A DNA stretch of 64,000 nt from Hymenobacter artigasi. Lineage in GTDB: Bacteria; Bacteroidota; Bacteroidia; Cytophagales; Hymenobacteraceae. Of this stretch, positions 63,871 through 64,000 are shown piece by piece (the first letter of the stretch is position 1; each line of letters begins with the position of its first letter). The position numbers and the translations under genes were made by a program. The stretch is taken from assembly GCF_012275535.1 (NCBI RefSeq), contig NZ_JAAVTK010000002.1, positions 1 to 64,000 on the forward strand, read 5' to 3'. The notes under the pieces are model-generated. The model was not told the origin of the DNA. It saw only the letters and a program-made list of their open reading frames with translations, and did not search any database.

Positions 63871-64000
63871 CTTCGCACTTAAAAAAGCCGAAATAGCCTT
63901 GTGTATGTCGTGCTTTTAGCAGGCGGCCCGAACCGGCACTACGGCGGCACTTGCCAGCCCGGCGCGCTTATTTTTTATTGAGAATTCGTAATCCAGTCGG

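Overview
The window is a GC-rich chromosomal segment from a member of the Bacteroidota, most likely Cytophagales and close to Hymenobacter. The evidence is four SusC/SusD outer-membrane pairs, type IX secretion genes, promoters of the Bacteroidota form TTG-N19-21-TAnnTTTG, few Shine-Dalgarno sequences before start codons, and many palindromic intergenic repeats. The genus is an inference; no rRNA gene is present to check it.

Layout. 1-4.65 kb: SUS locus 1 (susC-susD, minus strand). 4.9-6.1 kb: RNase D. 6.3-11.2 kb: glyoxylate shunt (aceA and aceB, minus) with a divergent RamB/ScfR-type regulator; a perfect 16-bp palindrome lies between the divergent promoters. 11.4-18.8 kb: MltG, a FadL-type porin paired with an SGNH lipoprotein whose catalytic residues look lost, a membrane glycosyltransferase, Dtd, a MazG-like protein and ComB. 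18.9-28.8 kb: GcvT, IlvE, cobalamin adenosyltransferase, an operon gatC / 930-residue membrane-TPR protein / LolD-type ATPase, PlsC, a Nudix hydrolase, a candidate structured RNA of about 140 nt with its own promoter and terminator, a small acidic protein, and RNase HII. 28.9-31.3 kb: signalling operon (zinc-binding CZB protein, CHASE3 histidine kinase, single-domain response regulator). 31.6-32.7 kb: prfB with a programmed +1 frameshift. 32.8-49.4 kb: three more SUS loci. Locus 2 is on the minus strand. Loci 3 and 4 are in tandem on the plus strand, and each carries a third, small lipoprotein gene. 49.5-57.1 kb: HslU, PorQ, Lon and a PorE-like OmpA protein. 57.1-62.2 kb: a compact five-gene minus-strand cluster (GH3, unknown, HAD, unknown, Gre-like), then OsmC, a PH-like membrane protein and a Uma2-type nuclease. 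62.2-64 kb: dnaA and a DnaA-box-bearing upstream region.

How the genes work together. The SUS loci would import oligomers or peptides across the outer membrane; no glycoside hydrolase, peptidase or ECF sigma gene accompanies them, so their substrates cannot be read from context. The aceA/aceB/regulator block is a complete acetate or fatty-acid assimilation module. PorQ and the PorE-like protein indicate type IX secretion. Lon and HslU give a proteostasis group.

At least eight long inverted repeats sit between genes, no transposase is present, and some repeat ends supply the stop codons of neighbouring genes. No tRNA, rRNA, CRISPR array, prophage or insertion sequence was recognised.
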